Part shown: positions 35,080-45,141 of the stretch, in pieces | Layout of the letters: each line of letters opens with the position of its first letter | Position numbering within the stretch: position 1 is the first letter of the stretch | Assembly (NCBI GenBank): GCA_965261585.1 | Contig: CBDHDN010000016.1 | Coordinates: 62,001-126,000 of the forward strand | Direction: 5' to 3' | Source of the DNA: CBDHDN01 sp965261585 | Lineage (GTDB): Bacteria > Pseudomonadota > Alphaproteobacteria > UBA6615 | DNA length: 64,000 nt | Program-made: the position numbers and the translations under genes | The notes under the pieces: model-generated | Seen by the model: the letters and a program-made list of their open reading frames with translations, nothing else | The model's database searches: none | Told to the model about the DNA's origin: nothing

Positions 35080-36060
35080 ATGTCCCAGGGCAGCGACGTT
35101 GCGACGGCCAAACTGGGCCGGACGAAGGTTGTCGCGTCGACAGTCTGTTTCGGTACCGGACCGCTTGGCGATATGCCGTTGACCTACGGCTACAGCGTCG
35201 ATGAGGAGCGCGCGCGGGAGACGATACGGGCGATCTTCGACGGTCCCGCCAAGTTCATCGACACCGGCCGTAACTATGGCTCGGGACGCGCCGAGCAGCG
35301 GATTGGCGATGTCATTCGCGAGCGTGGCGGCCTACCAGAGGGCGTCGTCATCTCGACCAAGCTCGACCGCGACATGGAGACAAATCGCTTCGATGCCGCA
35401 CAGGCACGACGCTCCCTCGAGGAGAGCCTGGAGATCCTGGGGCTCGACCGTATTCAGCTGTTGCATCTGCACGATCCCGAATACGCCTCCTCGCTGGAAG
35501 ACGTCACGGGTGCCAACGGCGCCGTCGCCGAACTGTTCAAGATGAAGGAAGAAGGTCTGGCCGAGGCTGTTGGTCTGGCCGCCGGCGATGTGGACGTCAT
35601 GATGCCGATCCTGCGCGACTGGGACTTCGACGCCCTGATCACGCACAATCGCTTCACCCTCTTGAACCGCAATGCCGTGCCAATGATCGAACTGGCGCGC
35701 GCGAAGGGTACGGCGATCCTCAACGCCGCGCCCTATTGCGGCGGCGTCCTGGCCAAGGGCACGGCGGCGCATCAGCGCTACGTCTATCAAGAGGCGACGG
35801 GCGAGACGCTGGCGCCGGTGCGGCGGGTCGAGGCGATCTGCGCCAAGCGCGGCATTCCGCTGGGCGCGGCGGCGTTGCAATTCTCCATGCGCGACCCACG
35901 GATCGCCTCGACGGTCGTCGGGGTCAGCAAGCCCGAGCGGGTCCAACAGACAATCGAATGGGCCCAGTGGCCGATTCCGGAGGACGCGTGGGCGGAACTG
36001 GACGCGCTGCCCTACGCCACCGACGACCCCGAGGCGACCCGCGAGTACGTCCCGGACTGA
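35080..36060 (+). CDS. Aldo/keto reductase (D-threo-aldose 1-dehydrogenase-like)
   Basis: 326 residues. TVCFGTGPLGDMP and KFIDTGRNYGSGRAEQRIG carry the catalytic Asp and Tyr, VVISTKLDRD the Lys and LHLHDPEY the His. The C-terminal NADP segment is RIASTVVGVSKPERVQQTIE. L-fucose, L-galactose and pyridoxal dehydrogenases share this subfamily, so a sugar-oxidation role would fit the nearby sugar transporters (inference). A GGGGTGAGGAGG leader precedes the ATG. Confidence 0.85.
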   Translation: MSQGSDVATAKLGRTKVVASTVCFGTGPLGDMPLTYGYSVDEERARETIRAIFDGPAKFIDTGRNYGSGRAEQRIGDVIRERGGLPEGVVISTKLDRDMETNRFDAAQARRSLEESLEILGLDRIQLLHLHDPEYASSLEDVTGANGAVAELFKMKEEGLAEAVGLAAGDVDVMMPILRDWDFDALITHNRFTLLNRNAVPMIELARAKGTAILNAAPYCGGVLAKGTAAHQRYVYQEATGETLAPVRRVEAICAKRGIPLGAAALQFSMRDPRIASTVVGVSKPERVQQTIEWAQWPIPEDAWAELDALPYATDDPEATREYVPD

Positions 36061-36129
36061 CGCCGGCGCGCAGTCTGCGAACCTAGTACTCAGTCTCGTG
36101 GAAGGCTGATTCTCCCACAAGGACCGACA

Positions 36130-37875
36130 ATGGGGGAGAGAGTAACTGCTACCGCTACTGGGAATGCCCTTTCAAATGCCGTTCCGTGTCGACGCGGGCC
36201 GCTGTTCCGCCATCAAAGTCGCCTAACAATATTAGGAAGGGGCCCGCAAGTGCGTTCACGCCCAGCTGAGCAGCCACCACGTGATCTAGACGTCGCCGTC
36301 ATAGGTGGTGGTATCGCCGGCGTCTACGCGGCCTGGCGGCTCCGGACGCTCGGAGCGGCCAGTCCGGTCCTCGCAGGTTTGGCGAAAAGACGGTCGGACA
36401 ACAAGCTGCGCGTCGGGCTGTTTGAGTACACGGACCGCATCGGCGGACGGCTGTATTCCGTGCCCATTCCTGGCGTGGACGGCCCGCCGGCTGAGCTGGG
36501 CGGTATGCGATTCCTCGGCAGCCACAAGCGCGTGACTGGTCTTCTAGGGAAGCTTGGGTACGATCCGGACCGTCACTTTCGGGTGCTGCCCGTCAAGGAC
36601 GAGCGGAACATGTACTATGTCCGCGGCCAGCACTTCACCGAGGCCGACTGGGGGCGGCAAGGTTTCATACCGCCGTATCGGCTGGAGCAACACGAACAGG
36701 GCAAGTCCCCGAGCGACGTGTTGATGGAGGTTGTTCAACGCCATCGGAAACGGGCCGAAACGCTGCGCGACCGCGGCTTCTGGAACCTCTTGACCGACGA
36801 GCTCAGCACCGAGGCGTACCTGCTGCTCCGCGAAGCAGGCGGATATGACAACATCTTCAACAACTGGAACGCGGCCGAAGCGATCCCGTTCTTTCTCGCA
36901 AACTTCGCGCCTGGGCTGGTCTACTACGCCTTGAACGACGGTTTTCAGTCACTCCCGCTACGCACGGCTGAGGCGTTCCGTGAGGACGGCGGCTATGTCG
37001 CTTGTAACTACCGGCTACATCGGCTCGATCTTGACGGGGACCGAATCCGCCTGACCTTCGACGCCGGCGACCCGACCAAGTTCCGATACCGTCGGCTACA
37101 GCCAGGAAACGCCGCGAGAACCCACAGCGCTGCCCACGCGGTGCTGGCGATGCCCCGCCGGTCCATCGAGTTGCTGGATCCTGGCAGTTTCCTGTTCGAC
37201 GACACGCCGTTTCAGGAAAACCTACGAACCGTGCTGCCCCAGCCGGCATTCAAGATCTTCGCCGCCTATCGCCAGCCGTGGTGGGCCGAATCCCACCGTG
37301 TCGGCGCGGGCCGATCCCTGACCGACCTACCGATAAGGCGGTGCACCTATTGGCACACGGCCGCGCACAAGGATGCCAATACGAACTCGGTCCTGATGGT
37401 CACCTACAACGACAGTGTGTCGGTCGAGTTCTGGGCTGGGCTGGCACGGCATTGGGAACGGTATGAGCCGCCGTTGCACGCCTGTCCTCCCGGAGTTCCG
37501 ATCTCGGATGAGGTAAGGGGCCTGTCGGCGCCGGCAGCGATGGTCGCCGAATTACAGGACCAGTTGCGCGAGTTGCACGGCTTGGGCGGGCTCGCGGACC
37601 CAGCTACAGGTCAGATTATCCCGCCTTACCTCACCCTCTATCAGGACTGGACGGAGGAGCCATTCGGAGGCGGCTGGCATTTCTGGAAGATTGGAGCGCA
37701 CTCGGGCCGCGTCATGCAAGCGATGCGCCGCCCGATCCCAAGTGCGCCGCTTTACGTGTGTGGCGAGGCTTGGTCCCGGCAGCAGGGCTGGGTTGAGGGT
37801 GCTCTGGAGAGCGCCGATGACGTATTAGAGAACGCGCTGCACCTGCCGCGACCCGAATGGATGCATGCGGAATGA
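36130..37875 (+). CDS. FAD-dependent amine oxidase family protein
   Basis: 581 residues. The FAD-binding motif DVAVIGGGIAGVYAAWRLR, the GG-doublet RIGGRLYSV and the substrate-side AELGGMRFLGSH are all present, and the C-terminal FAD contact is YVCGEAWSRQQGWVEGALESA. The layout matches flavin amine oxidases of the L-amino-acid oxidase/tryptophan monooxygenase branch. The first ~54 residues precede the Rossmann fold and are not family-like, so an internal start is possible, though no better ATG with a ribosome binding site is obvious. GC content is a little lower than its neighbours, so it may be acquired. Confidence 0.8.
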   Translation: MGERVTATATGNALSNAVPCRRGPLFRHQSRLTILGRGPQVRSRPAEQPPRDLDVAVIGGGIAGVYAAWRLRTLGAASPVLAGLAKRRSDNKLRVGLFEYTDRIGGRLYSVPIPGVDGPPAELGGMRFLGSHKRVTGLLGKLGYDPDRHFRVLPVKDERNMYYVRGQHFTEADWGRQGFIPPYRLEQHEQGKSPSDVLMEVVQRHRKRAETLRDRGFWNLLTDELSTEAYLLLREAGGYDNIFNNWNAAEAIPFFLANFAPGLVYYALNDGFQSLPLRTAEAFREDGGYVACNYRLHRLDLDGDRIRLTFDAGDPTKFRYRRLQPGNAARTHSAAHAVLAMPRRSIELLDPGSFLFDDTPFQENLRTVLPQPAFKIFAAYRQPWWAESHRVGAGRSLTDLPIRRCTYWHTAAHKDANTNSVLMVTYNDSVSVEFWAGLARHWERYEPPLHACPPGVPISDEVRGLSAPAAMVAELQDQLRELHGLGGLADPATGQIIPPYLTLYQDWTEEPFGGGWHFWKIGAHSGRVMQAMRRPIPSAPLYVCGEAWSRQQGWVEGALESADDVLENALHLPRPEWMHAE

Positions 37876-37967
37876 GTCGCGCTCCGTTTCGAAGCTAGCG
37901 AGGCGATTGATGGCTGGCGGAGCTACGCGCGTGAGAGGCTTGGCGGGCCAGAAGAGCGCCAGCGCAC

Positions 37968-39451
37968 CGGAACCTGTCAACGACTTTGAGACACCGACGG
38001 TTTCTATTTACTGACTCGTTTCTCCTGTTGTGGAAGTGGCGGGTGGGTTGATCCAGACGGCTTCGGGAAGCGGGGCGGGTTTCGGGGTGCCGTGGACGAA
38101 GCGTTCGGGGTGAAGGGCCCAGGCGGCTTGCAGGGTACGTCCGCGCTGAGCCAGCACATCCGGTGCCCGGTGATGATGGACATCATCGGGGTGAGCATCG
38201 CGATCCCGGCATGGCGGTGCTCGGTGTTGTACCAGGGGAGGAACGACCGGCAGAAGGCGATGGCGGCGGTAATGTCTTCGAAGCGCCCAGGGAAGCCGGG
38301 GTGATACTTCAGGGTCTTGAACTGCGCTTCGGAGAACGGGTTGTCATCGGGTGACCCCGAGGTCGGCGAGGAGTTGGGCGGTGCACTTGCTGGTCATCGG
38401 CGCGCCGCGGTCCGAATGCAGGGTGAGCACATGGGGCTCGATGCCTTGCTTGAGACAGGTTTCCTCGATCAGCGTCGCGGCGAGCGCGGCGTTCTCCCGA
38501 TCGGCAACCATCCAGCCCACGACGCAGCGGCTGAAGATGTCGAGCAAGACATAGAGGTAGAAGGACGTCCAGCGTTTGGGCCCCCGGAGCCGGGTGATAT
38601 CCCAGGACCAGGTCTGGTTGGGGCCCGTGGCCACCAGCTCGGGCTTGGTGTAGCAGGGATGACTGCGCTGATTGCGCCGCTCTCGCACCGGCTGGTTCGC
38701 GGCCAGGATCCGGTACATCGTGCGCTCGGCGCACAGATACTGGCCTTCATCGAGCAGCGTCGCGACGACCTCGGCCGGTGACCGGTCGACGAAGCGCGGG
38801 CTGGCGAGCACGTCGAGGACGTGCGCGCGTTCGGACGCACACAGGGCCCGGGCGGGCGTAGGACGGGGCTGCTGATGCCCGGGAGCGGGCCTCTGACGAC
38901 GGTAGAAGGAAGCCCGTGGCACCCCCAGCGCTCGGCACGCCGGCGCCACGCCGACCTGCGATGCGAGCGGCGGTGTGCAGCTCCTTCTCCAGCCGAGCCA
39001 CTTTCGCCTCGAGCTCGTGCACCTTCGCGCTGAGGGGGTTGCGCTCGGCGGGCTTCCGACCGCGTTTGCTCGGGGTCAGGCCCTGAAGCGACCCCTCACG
39101 CCGCGCCCTGCGCCATTCCGTCAGATGGGAGCTGTACAGCCCCTCGCGGCGAAGCAGCCGGCCCACCTCGCCGGGCTGCGTGCAGCTCTCTGCCTCCTCC
39201 AGAATCCGCAGTCGATACTGCGCGGTGAACTTGCGCCTCTTCGGCTTGGCCACGACCTCCGGGTCCGGCGTTGGCCGCGCGTGGCTGGCTCCGGCCCCGG
39301 GGGCCTCGTCGCGACGCTCCTCGACCCCCAGGGCCGGAGCGTCCATCTCTTGCAATGTCATCGATTCTCTCTCTGCGGTCATTGGTATTCACCTCCACCG
39401 CCCTACAGTAATTCCAAGGGGGCCGGTGTCTCAGTGAGGTTGGCAGAGAGG
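37968..39451 (-). mobile_element. IS3-type element 'B', copy C, internally deleted
   Basis: Ends CGGAACCTGTCAAC and GGCAGAGAGG with the 4-bp duplication GCAC (37964-37967 and 39452-39455). Compared with the intact copy it lacks about 25 bp at 38350 (in orfB) and about 90 bp at 38971, where the orfA/orfB junction is lost between short GCGG repeats, and it has a one-base loss near 38191. It cannot make its own transposase. Confidence 0.9.
38004..39382 (-). pseudogene. Deleted orfA/orfB of IS3-type element B, copy C
   Basis: OrfA begins normally at 39382 (MTAERESMTLQEM) but loses its last ~25 codons and runs on into orfB in the wrong frame. OrfB lacks its start and the segment between LLADLGVTR and the catalytic Glu region. 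Both are non-functional. Confidence 0.85.
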
Positions 39452-39486
39452 GCACCGGCCCGAGGCCGAAGTAGTGGAAGCGGATA

Positions 39487-40766
39487 CTAGTTCAGTGTTT
39501 CCGAGGATCGAATCATATCAGGCGGCCTCGTTTAGTTTGTAGGACCAGGTGTGGACGACGGGATGTCGGTTGATGTCGTCGATGGCGGCGATGATGCGGT
39601 CCTTGAGTTCCTGCTTGGAGGCGACGCGGATGTGCCGGAGCACCGAGCGAGCGAGCTTGGAGAAGAAGCCCTCGATGAGGTTGAGCCAGGAGCCGTGCTT
39701 GGGAGTGAAGACGAAACTGAAGCGGCCCTCTCGCTGGTCGGCGAGCCAGCCTCGGGTTTCCTTGGAGATATGCGCGGAGTGATTGTCGAGGATCAGCGTG
39801 ATCGCGGTGCTCGGTGGATAGGCCGCGTCGAGGCGTTTGAGAAACGCGACGAACTCGCGCGAGCGATGGCGATCCTCGACGCTGGCGTGAACCTTGCCGG
39901 TCAGCAGATCGATGCCGGCGAGCAGGCTGATCGTCCCGTGGCGGACATATTCGTGATCACGCCCGAAGCCGGCATGGCGACCGGGCGCAGGCGGCAGGTC
40001 GGGCGCCGTCGTCCCGATCGCCTGCATGCCCGGCTTCTCGTCGTAGGAGATGATCGCCACCGCCTCGATCGGCGCCTGCGGGTTCGCCGCGGCGGCTCGC
40101 TTGAGCATTTCGACCTCGCGGTAGACACACAACACCTCGGCCATCTTCTGCTCGAACTCGGGGTCGCGGCGCTCCAGGTAGTAGCGCACCTTGTGCGGCT
40201 TCACCGCGTGCTGGTCGAGCAGCTTGCACACCGTGCCCTGGGCCAGCTTGGCAAGACACCCATGGCCTGCCGCCGGGCCGTGGGAGCGCGCATGCCGCGC
40301 CAGCAGCCGCGTCGTCCACAGCTCATGCGGATAACCCAAGTCCTTCGCCTTGCGGCAGGCCAGATCGACCAGCCAGGCGCGCGCCGCCTCGGTGATCCGC
40401 GGCTCGCGTCCGGGCCGCGGACTGTCCGCCAAGGCCGCCATCAAGCCATGGCGCAGCGCTCGCTCGACGCAGCGCTGCACCGTCTGATGGTGAACGCCCA
40501 GCGCCCGGCCAACCGCGAAGTACGACGCATCATCGCGATAGCGCAGCAGCATGCGCGCCCGCGTCACCCGGCATGCCGCTTCCGTGCGCGACCGGGCGAT
40601 CGCCCGAAGCTGCTCAACCTCTTCTTCCGTCATCCGCAAATCAACAGACCGCCGAGGCGCCGCCATGACATGTCTCCCTGCCCATACACGCCTTCACCCT
40701 ACCAAATCTGGTAGGCAGTCAGGAACCCCACACAAAATGATCCGTTTCATGGAATCGATGTACTAG
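39487..40766 (-). mobile_element. IS630-family insertion sequence, copy 1
   Basis: A 1280-bp element bounded by CTAG at both ends, as expected for TA-targeting IS630/Tc1-mariner elements. The inverted ends are CTAGTTCAGTGTTTCC and CTAGTACATCGATTCC. A second copy lies at 60195-61476 in the same orientation. The right border coincides with the stop codon of the ABC ATPase gene. Confidence 0.88.
39518..40666 (-). CDS. IS630-family transposase, copy 1
   Basis: 382 residues. The N-terminal winged HTH includes ALGVHHQTVQRCVERAL. The DDE catalytic domain shows IISYDEKPGMQ, TLILDNHSAHIS and TPKHGSWLNLIEGFFS, in order and correctly spaced. Complete and probably functional; it is the only intact copy in the window. 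Confidence 0.93.
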   Translation of the reverse strand: MAAPRRSVDLRMTEEEVEQLRAIARSRTEAACRVTRARMLLRYRDDASYFAVGRALGVHHQTVQRCVERALRHGLMAALADSPRPGREPRITEAARAWLVDLACRKAKDLGYPHELWTTRLLARHARSHGPAAGHGCLAKLAQGTVCKLLDQHAVKPHKVRYYLERRDPEFEQKMAEVLCVYREVEMLKRAAAANPQAPIEAVAIISYDEKPGMQAIGTTAPDLPPAPGRHAGFGRDHEYVRHGTISLLAGIDLLTGKVHASVEDRHRSREFVAFLKRLDAAYPPSTAITLILDNHSAHISKETRGWLADQREGRFSFVFTPKHGSWLNLIEGFFSKLARSVLRHIRVASKQELKDRIIAAIDDINRHPVVHTWSYKLNEAA

Positions 40767-41638
40767 TTTGCTCCCGGCTTGTGAGCGGCGGCGGTCGCTG
40801 CGGCGGTCGCGGCGCCGGCCTCCAGCGACGATGCGCCGGGACCGGACCCGTCGGTGTGCTCGAACTCCTCGAGCTCCGATGTCAGTGCATCGAGCTCCTT
40901 GCCGCCAGCCATCATCTCCAGCACCTCCTCGCGGCTGATCTCGGACTTCTCAAATGTGCCGAGGCTGTGGCCACGGTTGAGCATGGTGAAACGATCACCG
41001 ACCGGGTAGGCGTGGTGGACGTTGTGGCTGATGAATATGACCCCCAGGCCGCGTGCCTTCGCCTGCATCACATAGCGCAGCACCGTCGATGCCTGATGGA
41101 CACCAAGCGCCGACGTCGGCTCGTCGAGAATCAGCACCTTGGCGCCGAAATGAACCGCGCGCGAGATCGCCAGGCACTGGCGCTCGCCGCCGGACAGCGT
41201 GCCAACCGCCTGGCCCGGGTCGCGGACATCGATGCCGATCCGTTGCATTTCACTTTTTGCGACGCTGTCCGCTTCGTCCATCTTGATCCGCTGGAACGGC
41301 CCCCAGCCGATCACCGGTTCACGGCCCATGAAGAAGTTCCGCGTGATGCTCATCAGCGGCACCGTCGCCAGGTCCTGGTAGACGGTGGCGATGCCGCGGT
41401 CGAGGGCGTTGCGCGGCGATTCGAACACCACCGGCTGGCCGTCGAGCAGGATCTCGCCTTCGTCGGGCTTGTGGACGCCGGACAAGGTCTTGATCAGCGT
41501 CGACTTGCCGGCGCCATTGTCACCGAGCAGGCACATCACCTCGCCCGGGTAGCAGATCATCGAGATGTCTTTCAGCGCGATGACGGAGCCGAAGTACTTG
41601 CTGATCGAGCGAACTTCGATGAGGGCTTCGACGGCCAT
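40763..41638 (-). CDS. frcA: CUT2-family sugar ABC transporter ATPase (FrcA-like)
   Basis: 291 residues and a single ABC domain, as in FrcA, not the double-domain RbsA/XylG type. Walker A LLGDNGAGKSTLIK, Q-loop TVYQDLATVPLM, signature TLSGGERQCLAISRAV, Walker B VLILDEPTSALG and the His switch FISHN are intact. The C-terminal ~35 residues are an Ala/Gly-rich tail ending at a TAG formed by the IS630 border CTAG, so the native end may have been longer. It overlaps the permease stop (TAATG). Confidence 0.85.
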   Translation of the reverse strand: MAVEALIEVRSISKYFGSVIALKDISMICYPGEVMCLLGDNGAGKSTLIKTLSGVHKPDEGEILLDGQPVVFESPRNALDRGIATVYQDLATVPLMSITRNFFMGREPVIGWGPFQRIKMDEADSVAKSEMQRIGIDVRDPGQAVGTLSGGERQCLAISRAVHFGAKVLILDEPTSALGVHQASTVLRYVMQAKARGLGVIFISHNVHHAYPVGDRFTMLNRGHSLGTFEKSEISREEVLEMMAGGKELDALTSELEEFEHTDGSGPGASSLEAGAATAAATAAAHKPGAN

Positions 41639-42759
41639 TACCGTGCCTCCGTCACGCGTTTGCGAATGTAATTGTTGACCAACACCGCGATCAGCACCAT
41701 CACGCCGACGAACACCTTGAACCAGTCGGTGTTTACCCCGGTGAAGAAGATGCCCATCTGCACGGTGCCGAAGATCAACGCGCCGAACGCGGCACCGATC
41801 GCCGAGCCGTAGCCGCCGGTCAACAGGGTGCCGCCGACGACCGTGGCGATAATCGCCTCGAACTCCTTGAGCAGGCCCCGCTGGGTGTCGGCCGAGCCGG
41901 CATCGAGCACCTGGATCGCCGCAAATATGGTTGCGGCGCAGGCCGTGCCGATGAACAGCAGGATCTTTACCCGCGCCACCGGCACACCGACATTGCGTGC
42001 CGCCACCGGATCGCCGCCGGTGGCAAAGATCCAGTTGCCGAAGCGGGTCCGCAGCAACACCCAGGTGGCGAGCGCCGTCAGCACGAACCACCAGATAACC
42101 GACACCGGAATGCCCCTGACCAGCGGCGAGCCGTCGGTCCGCGTCTGGATCCAACCGGCTTCGGCCAGCCAACGGAACGCGAAACCGAACACCTCGCTGG
42201 CGAACAACGGCGCCAGGAAGTCGCCCTCGATCATCGGCCGCAGGCCGGGGATCTGCGTCCGGCTGGTGATCGCCCGGGTGATGCCGATGGTCAGGCCGCG
42301 CAGGACGAACAGGCCGGCCAACGTGACAATGAACGACGGTAGTCCGGTTTTGACGACGATTTGACCATTGACGTAGCCGACCACTACGGCCAGCCCAAAC
42401 GCGAACACGATCGCCGCCCAGATCGGCCATCCGAACTCGCTCACCGGTATTGCGATTGCGACGCCTGCAAAACCGATCATCGAGCCGACGGAAAGGTCGA
42501 ACTCGCCGGCAATCATCAACAGCGAGGCGAACACGGCCAGGATACCCAACTGCGCAGACACTTCGAGAAAGGTGATGATGCCCTTCGAGCCGAACATGCC
42601 GCTGTTGCCGGCGACGATGCCGAAGAAGGCGAAGACCAGGATCGTCCCGGCAACCGCGCCGAGCTCGGGACGCGTCATCAGTTTGCTGATGAACGAGACC
42701 TTGCGAACGCGCTCGTCCGCGGGGCCCGTTCCGCCCGAACTCTGTGCTGCGTCAGCCAT
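41638..42759 (-). CDS. frcC: CUT2-family sugar ABC transporter permease (FrcC-like)
   Basis: 373 residues with about ten hydrophobic segments. The family signature MIAGEFDLSVGSMIG (EFDLSVGS) and the cytoplasmic EAA-like region (NVGVPVARVKILLFIGTACAA) identify a branched CUT2 permease. The N-terminus has a soluble ~25-residue extension. It forms an operon with the ATPase, whose ATG overlaps its stop. The cognate binding protein is probably the gene at 46393, on the opposite strand. Confidence 0.88.
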   Translation of the reverse strand: MADAAQSSGGTGPADERVRKVSFISKLMTRPELGAVAGTILVFAFFGIVAGNSGMFGSKGIITFLEVSAQLGILAVFASLLMIAGEFDLSVGSMIGFAGVAIAIPVSEFGWPIWAAIVFAFGLAVVVGYVNGQIVVKTGLPSFIVTLAGLFVLRGLTIGITRAITSRTQIPGLRPMIEGDFLAPLFASEVFGFAFRWLAEAGWIQTRTDGSPLVRGIPVSVIWWFVLTALATWVLLRTRFGNWIFATGGDPVAARNVGVPVARVKILLFIGTACAATIFAAIQVLDAGSADTQRGLLKEFEAIIATVVGGTLLTGGYGSAIGAAFGALIFGTVQMGIFFTGVNTDWFKVFVGVMVLIAVLVNNYIRKRVTEAR

Positions 42760-42957
42760 GGTCTTTCCCCTAGGCCTGCCCTGGCACCGCAGTCAGTCCA
42801 GCCTGTTCAACGCCGAAGTCGGTGAGGCGTCTCGATGACTTAGCGGTAGCGTAGTGCTGGGCAGCCTTCCAAGCTCTTGCGACTACCGCAGACGTGCAGC
42901 AGCCCATCTCCAGAGTACCCCAGCGGCGCAAGGAGCCGCAAGCGGCGGCGGCAGTTG
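42760..42957. other. Upstream region of the frcCA-like operon
   Basis: About 200 bp between the permease start and an IS256-type remnant. No coding sequence is seen. The original promoter of the operon is expected here. Confidence 0.4.
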
Positions 42958-43303
42958 CTACTGGGAGCTATGCCCAAAAGTTGGTGACGGGCTGATCAGG
43001 CGTCGTTTTGGATTTGCTGGGAACGTCACTCCCTGGATGACCTCGGCGAGATGGTCTGATCCGTCGAGCCTGCGCCATTTTCTCCTGGCGCTCAACAGCA
43101 GCTTGAACACCATGGTAAGCGCCGTCTTGCGCGACAAGCATCCCTTGGTCTTGGCGGTCCTGAGGCGGACCGGCAGCGAAGGTGCTCTCGACGGGGTTGG
43201 TCGAGCGCACGTGCTTCCAGTGCTCGGCCGCCTTGTCATACTTGGCGCCGTAGGCATCGACGAAGAAGTCGAAGGCCTTGTCGGCATCGGTAACTTGCAG
43301 CCA
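42958..43303 (-). pseudogene. C-terminal remnant of a different IS256-type transposase
   Basis: One frame reads FFVDAYGAKYDKAAEHWKH, VRSTNPVESTFA; after a frameshift a second frame reads VRLRTAKTKGCLSRKTALTM, VFKLLLSARRKWRRLDGSDH and VIQGVTF. This is the conserved C-terminus of a mutator-type transposase (NPIESTFATVRLRT...KTKG) of a subgroup other than the three full IS256 copies. All upstream parts are missing. Confidence 0.8.
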
Positions 43304-43384
43304 TTAGCTCTGCTACTGGTGTAGCTGCCGCGTCAAGTTGTCCGCTTTATGTAGCGCATGATTTGTCCGCTGTTGTGGTGGTTG

Positions 43385-43436
43385 GCCCTGTGGGGTTGTG
43401 GGCAAGGCGGCAGCCTTGTCCCCAAACCCACAGGGC
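43385..43436. terminator. Strong hairpin at the 3' side of the ISNCY-like transposase
   Basis: GCCCTGTGGGGTTGTGGGCA with AGGC (43385-43408) pairs with the segment 43413-43436 at 21 of 24 positions around a GGCA loop. It lies about 130 bp past the transposase stop on the minus strand. It could be a terminator or protect the element from read-through. Confidence 0.5.
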
Positions 43437-43566
43437 TTGCCGCGTCGCGGTCATTCACGCGGCCTGTTCGATCGGTGCGCTCGCCTGCGGCGGCGCGAGC
43501 TCGGCGATACGGTGCGGTCCCCAGAACAGGGCGAGCGCTCCGTCGGGGTATTCATGCACGCACACC

Positions 43567-44576
43567 TTAGGCGCGCACGAAGTGCGGGCGCAGCCGTGAA
43601 GGCGGTATCTGCAAGCTCCGGCCGCGCCAGCGCACGGTGTTGTCGTTGCCGACCTGGCGGTTCTCGCGCACGCACAGCACCTCGCGCCACTGCTCGGGCC
43701 GGCACGGCACGAAGGCCGAGCCCGTCTCCTCGGCCGCCACCGCGAAGCGGGCGTTGTGCTCGGGCAAGTAGACCTCGGCGATGAACCGGTTGGCGGCGGC
43801 CACGGTCGCGATCCCGGCCAGCGCCAGCTCCTTGACCAGGCGGTCCTGGAGCGTGCGGAAGGCGCGCTCCGAGCGGCCGCGCGCCTCCGGCGAGTACGCC
43901 GCGATGTGCTCGATGCCGAGTTCGGCCAGCGCCCGGCCGACCTGGGTCAGCCGCTCCTTCGAGACCTTGCCGCCGGCCTCCGGCGTGTGGAAGTAGTGGC
44001 TGCCGCGGTCGGTATAGAGCGCGCAGAACAGACCCTCGGCGGAGATCGTCTCGGCAAGCCCGTGGAAGCTCGAGGCGGTCCCTTCCTCGGCCACCAGGAA
44101 CGCCGAGTAGAGCTCGCTCGTCGCATCGTCCAGTGTCGCCACCAGGTCGAGCGGCGCATGGCCGGCCAGCCAGGCGTGGCGCGAGGCGTCCTGGTGCACC
44201 AGCATGCCCGCCATCGGCCGGCGCGGCCGCTTGCGCCGGTGCGCGCCACGCCGCGGCGCCGCACGCACCAAGCCCGCCGACTGCAGCGCAAGACGCGTCA
44301 CCGTGTAGCCCAGCTTGTACCCATGCCGCTTGACCAGCTTCTCGTGGAAATGCTTCACGGTGAAGTCGCCGTACAGCTCCTCATACAGCCCCCGCATTCG
44401 CGATAGCTCGCTCGCCGCCGCACGGTGGGCGACGGCTTGCCAACACGCCTGTCCGCAAGCCCGGGCACACCCTCCTCGCGATACCGTTCACGCCAACGCC
44501 GGAACGTCCGACCGCTCATCCCGAGTAACTCTCCCGTCTCCTCCTGCGTCAACTCCCCGCGTTCGTGCCGCTCCAA
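43567..44576 (-). pseudogene. ISNCY/IS1202-like transposase, frameshifted
   Basis: The N-terminal frame gives MERHERGELTQEETGELLGM, SGRTFRRWRERYREEGV (HTH). Near 44428 one base is missing, and the next frame continues MRGLYEELYGDFTVKHFHEK into an integrase core: DLVATLDDATSELYSAF (first Asp), CALYTDRGSHYF (second Asp) and SPEARGRSERAFRTLQ (Glu), ending GRSLQIPPSRLRPHFVRA. The original N-terminus is probably cut by the IS3 insertion at 44584. Confidence 0.75.
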
Positions 44577-44652
44577 TAGCTCCCCTCTCTGCCAACCTCA
44601 CTGAGACACCGGCCCCCTTGGAATTACTGTAGGGCGGTGGAGGTGAATACCA

Positions 44653-45141
44653 ATGACCGCAGAGAGAGAATCGATGACATTGCAAGAGATGGACGCTCCG
44701 GCCCTGGGGGTCGAGGAGCGTCGCGACGAGGCCCCCGGGGCCGGAGCCAGCCACGCGCGGCCAACGCCGGACCCGGAGGTCGTGGCCAAGCCGAAGAGGC
44801 GCAAGTTCACCGCGCAGTATCGACTGCGGATTCTGGAGGAGGCAGAGAGCTGCACGCAGCCCGGCGAGGTGGGCCGGCTGCTTCGCCGCGAGGGGCTGTA
44901 CAGCTCCCATCTGACGGAATGGCGCAGGGCGCGGCGTGAGGGGTCGCTTCAAGGCCTGACCCCGAGCAAACGCGGTCGGAAGCCCGCCGAGCGCAACCCC
45001 CTCAGCGCGAAGGTGCACGAGCTCGAGGCGAAAGTGGCTCGGCTGGAGAAGGAGCTGCACACCGCCCATACGATCCTGGACGTCCAGGGAAAAGTTGCCG
45101 GGCTGCTGGGATTCAGCCTCGAACACGGGAAGGACTGCTGA
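44653..45141 (+). CDS. IS3-type orfA (element B, copy D)
   Basis: 162 residues with the HTH (AQYRLRILEEAESCTQPGEV to LYSSHLTEWRRARR) and a leucine-rich C-terminal helix. It overlaps orfB at TGATGG (45139-45144). Confidence 0.9.
   Translation: MTAERESMTLQEMDAPALGVEERRDEAPGAGASHARPTPDPEVVAKPKRRKFTAQYRLRILEEAESCTQPGEVGRLLRREGLYSSHLTEWRRARREGSLQGLTPSKRGRKPAERNPLSAKVHELEAKVARLEKELHTAHTILDVQGKVAGLLGFSLEHGKDC

Noticed and set aside
40763..42430. A 555-residue frame joining the sugar ATPase to upstream sequence
   Set aside because: The first part is the wrong frame of the permease gene; the ATPase starts at 41638.
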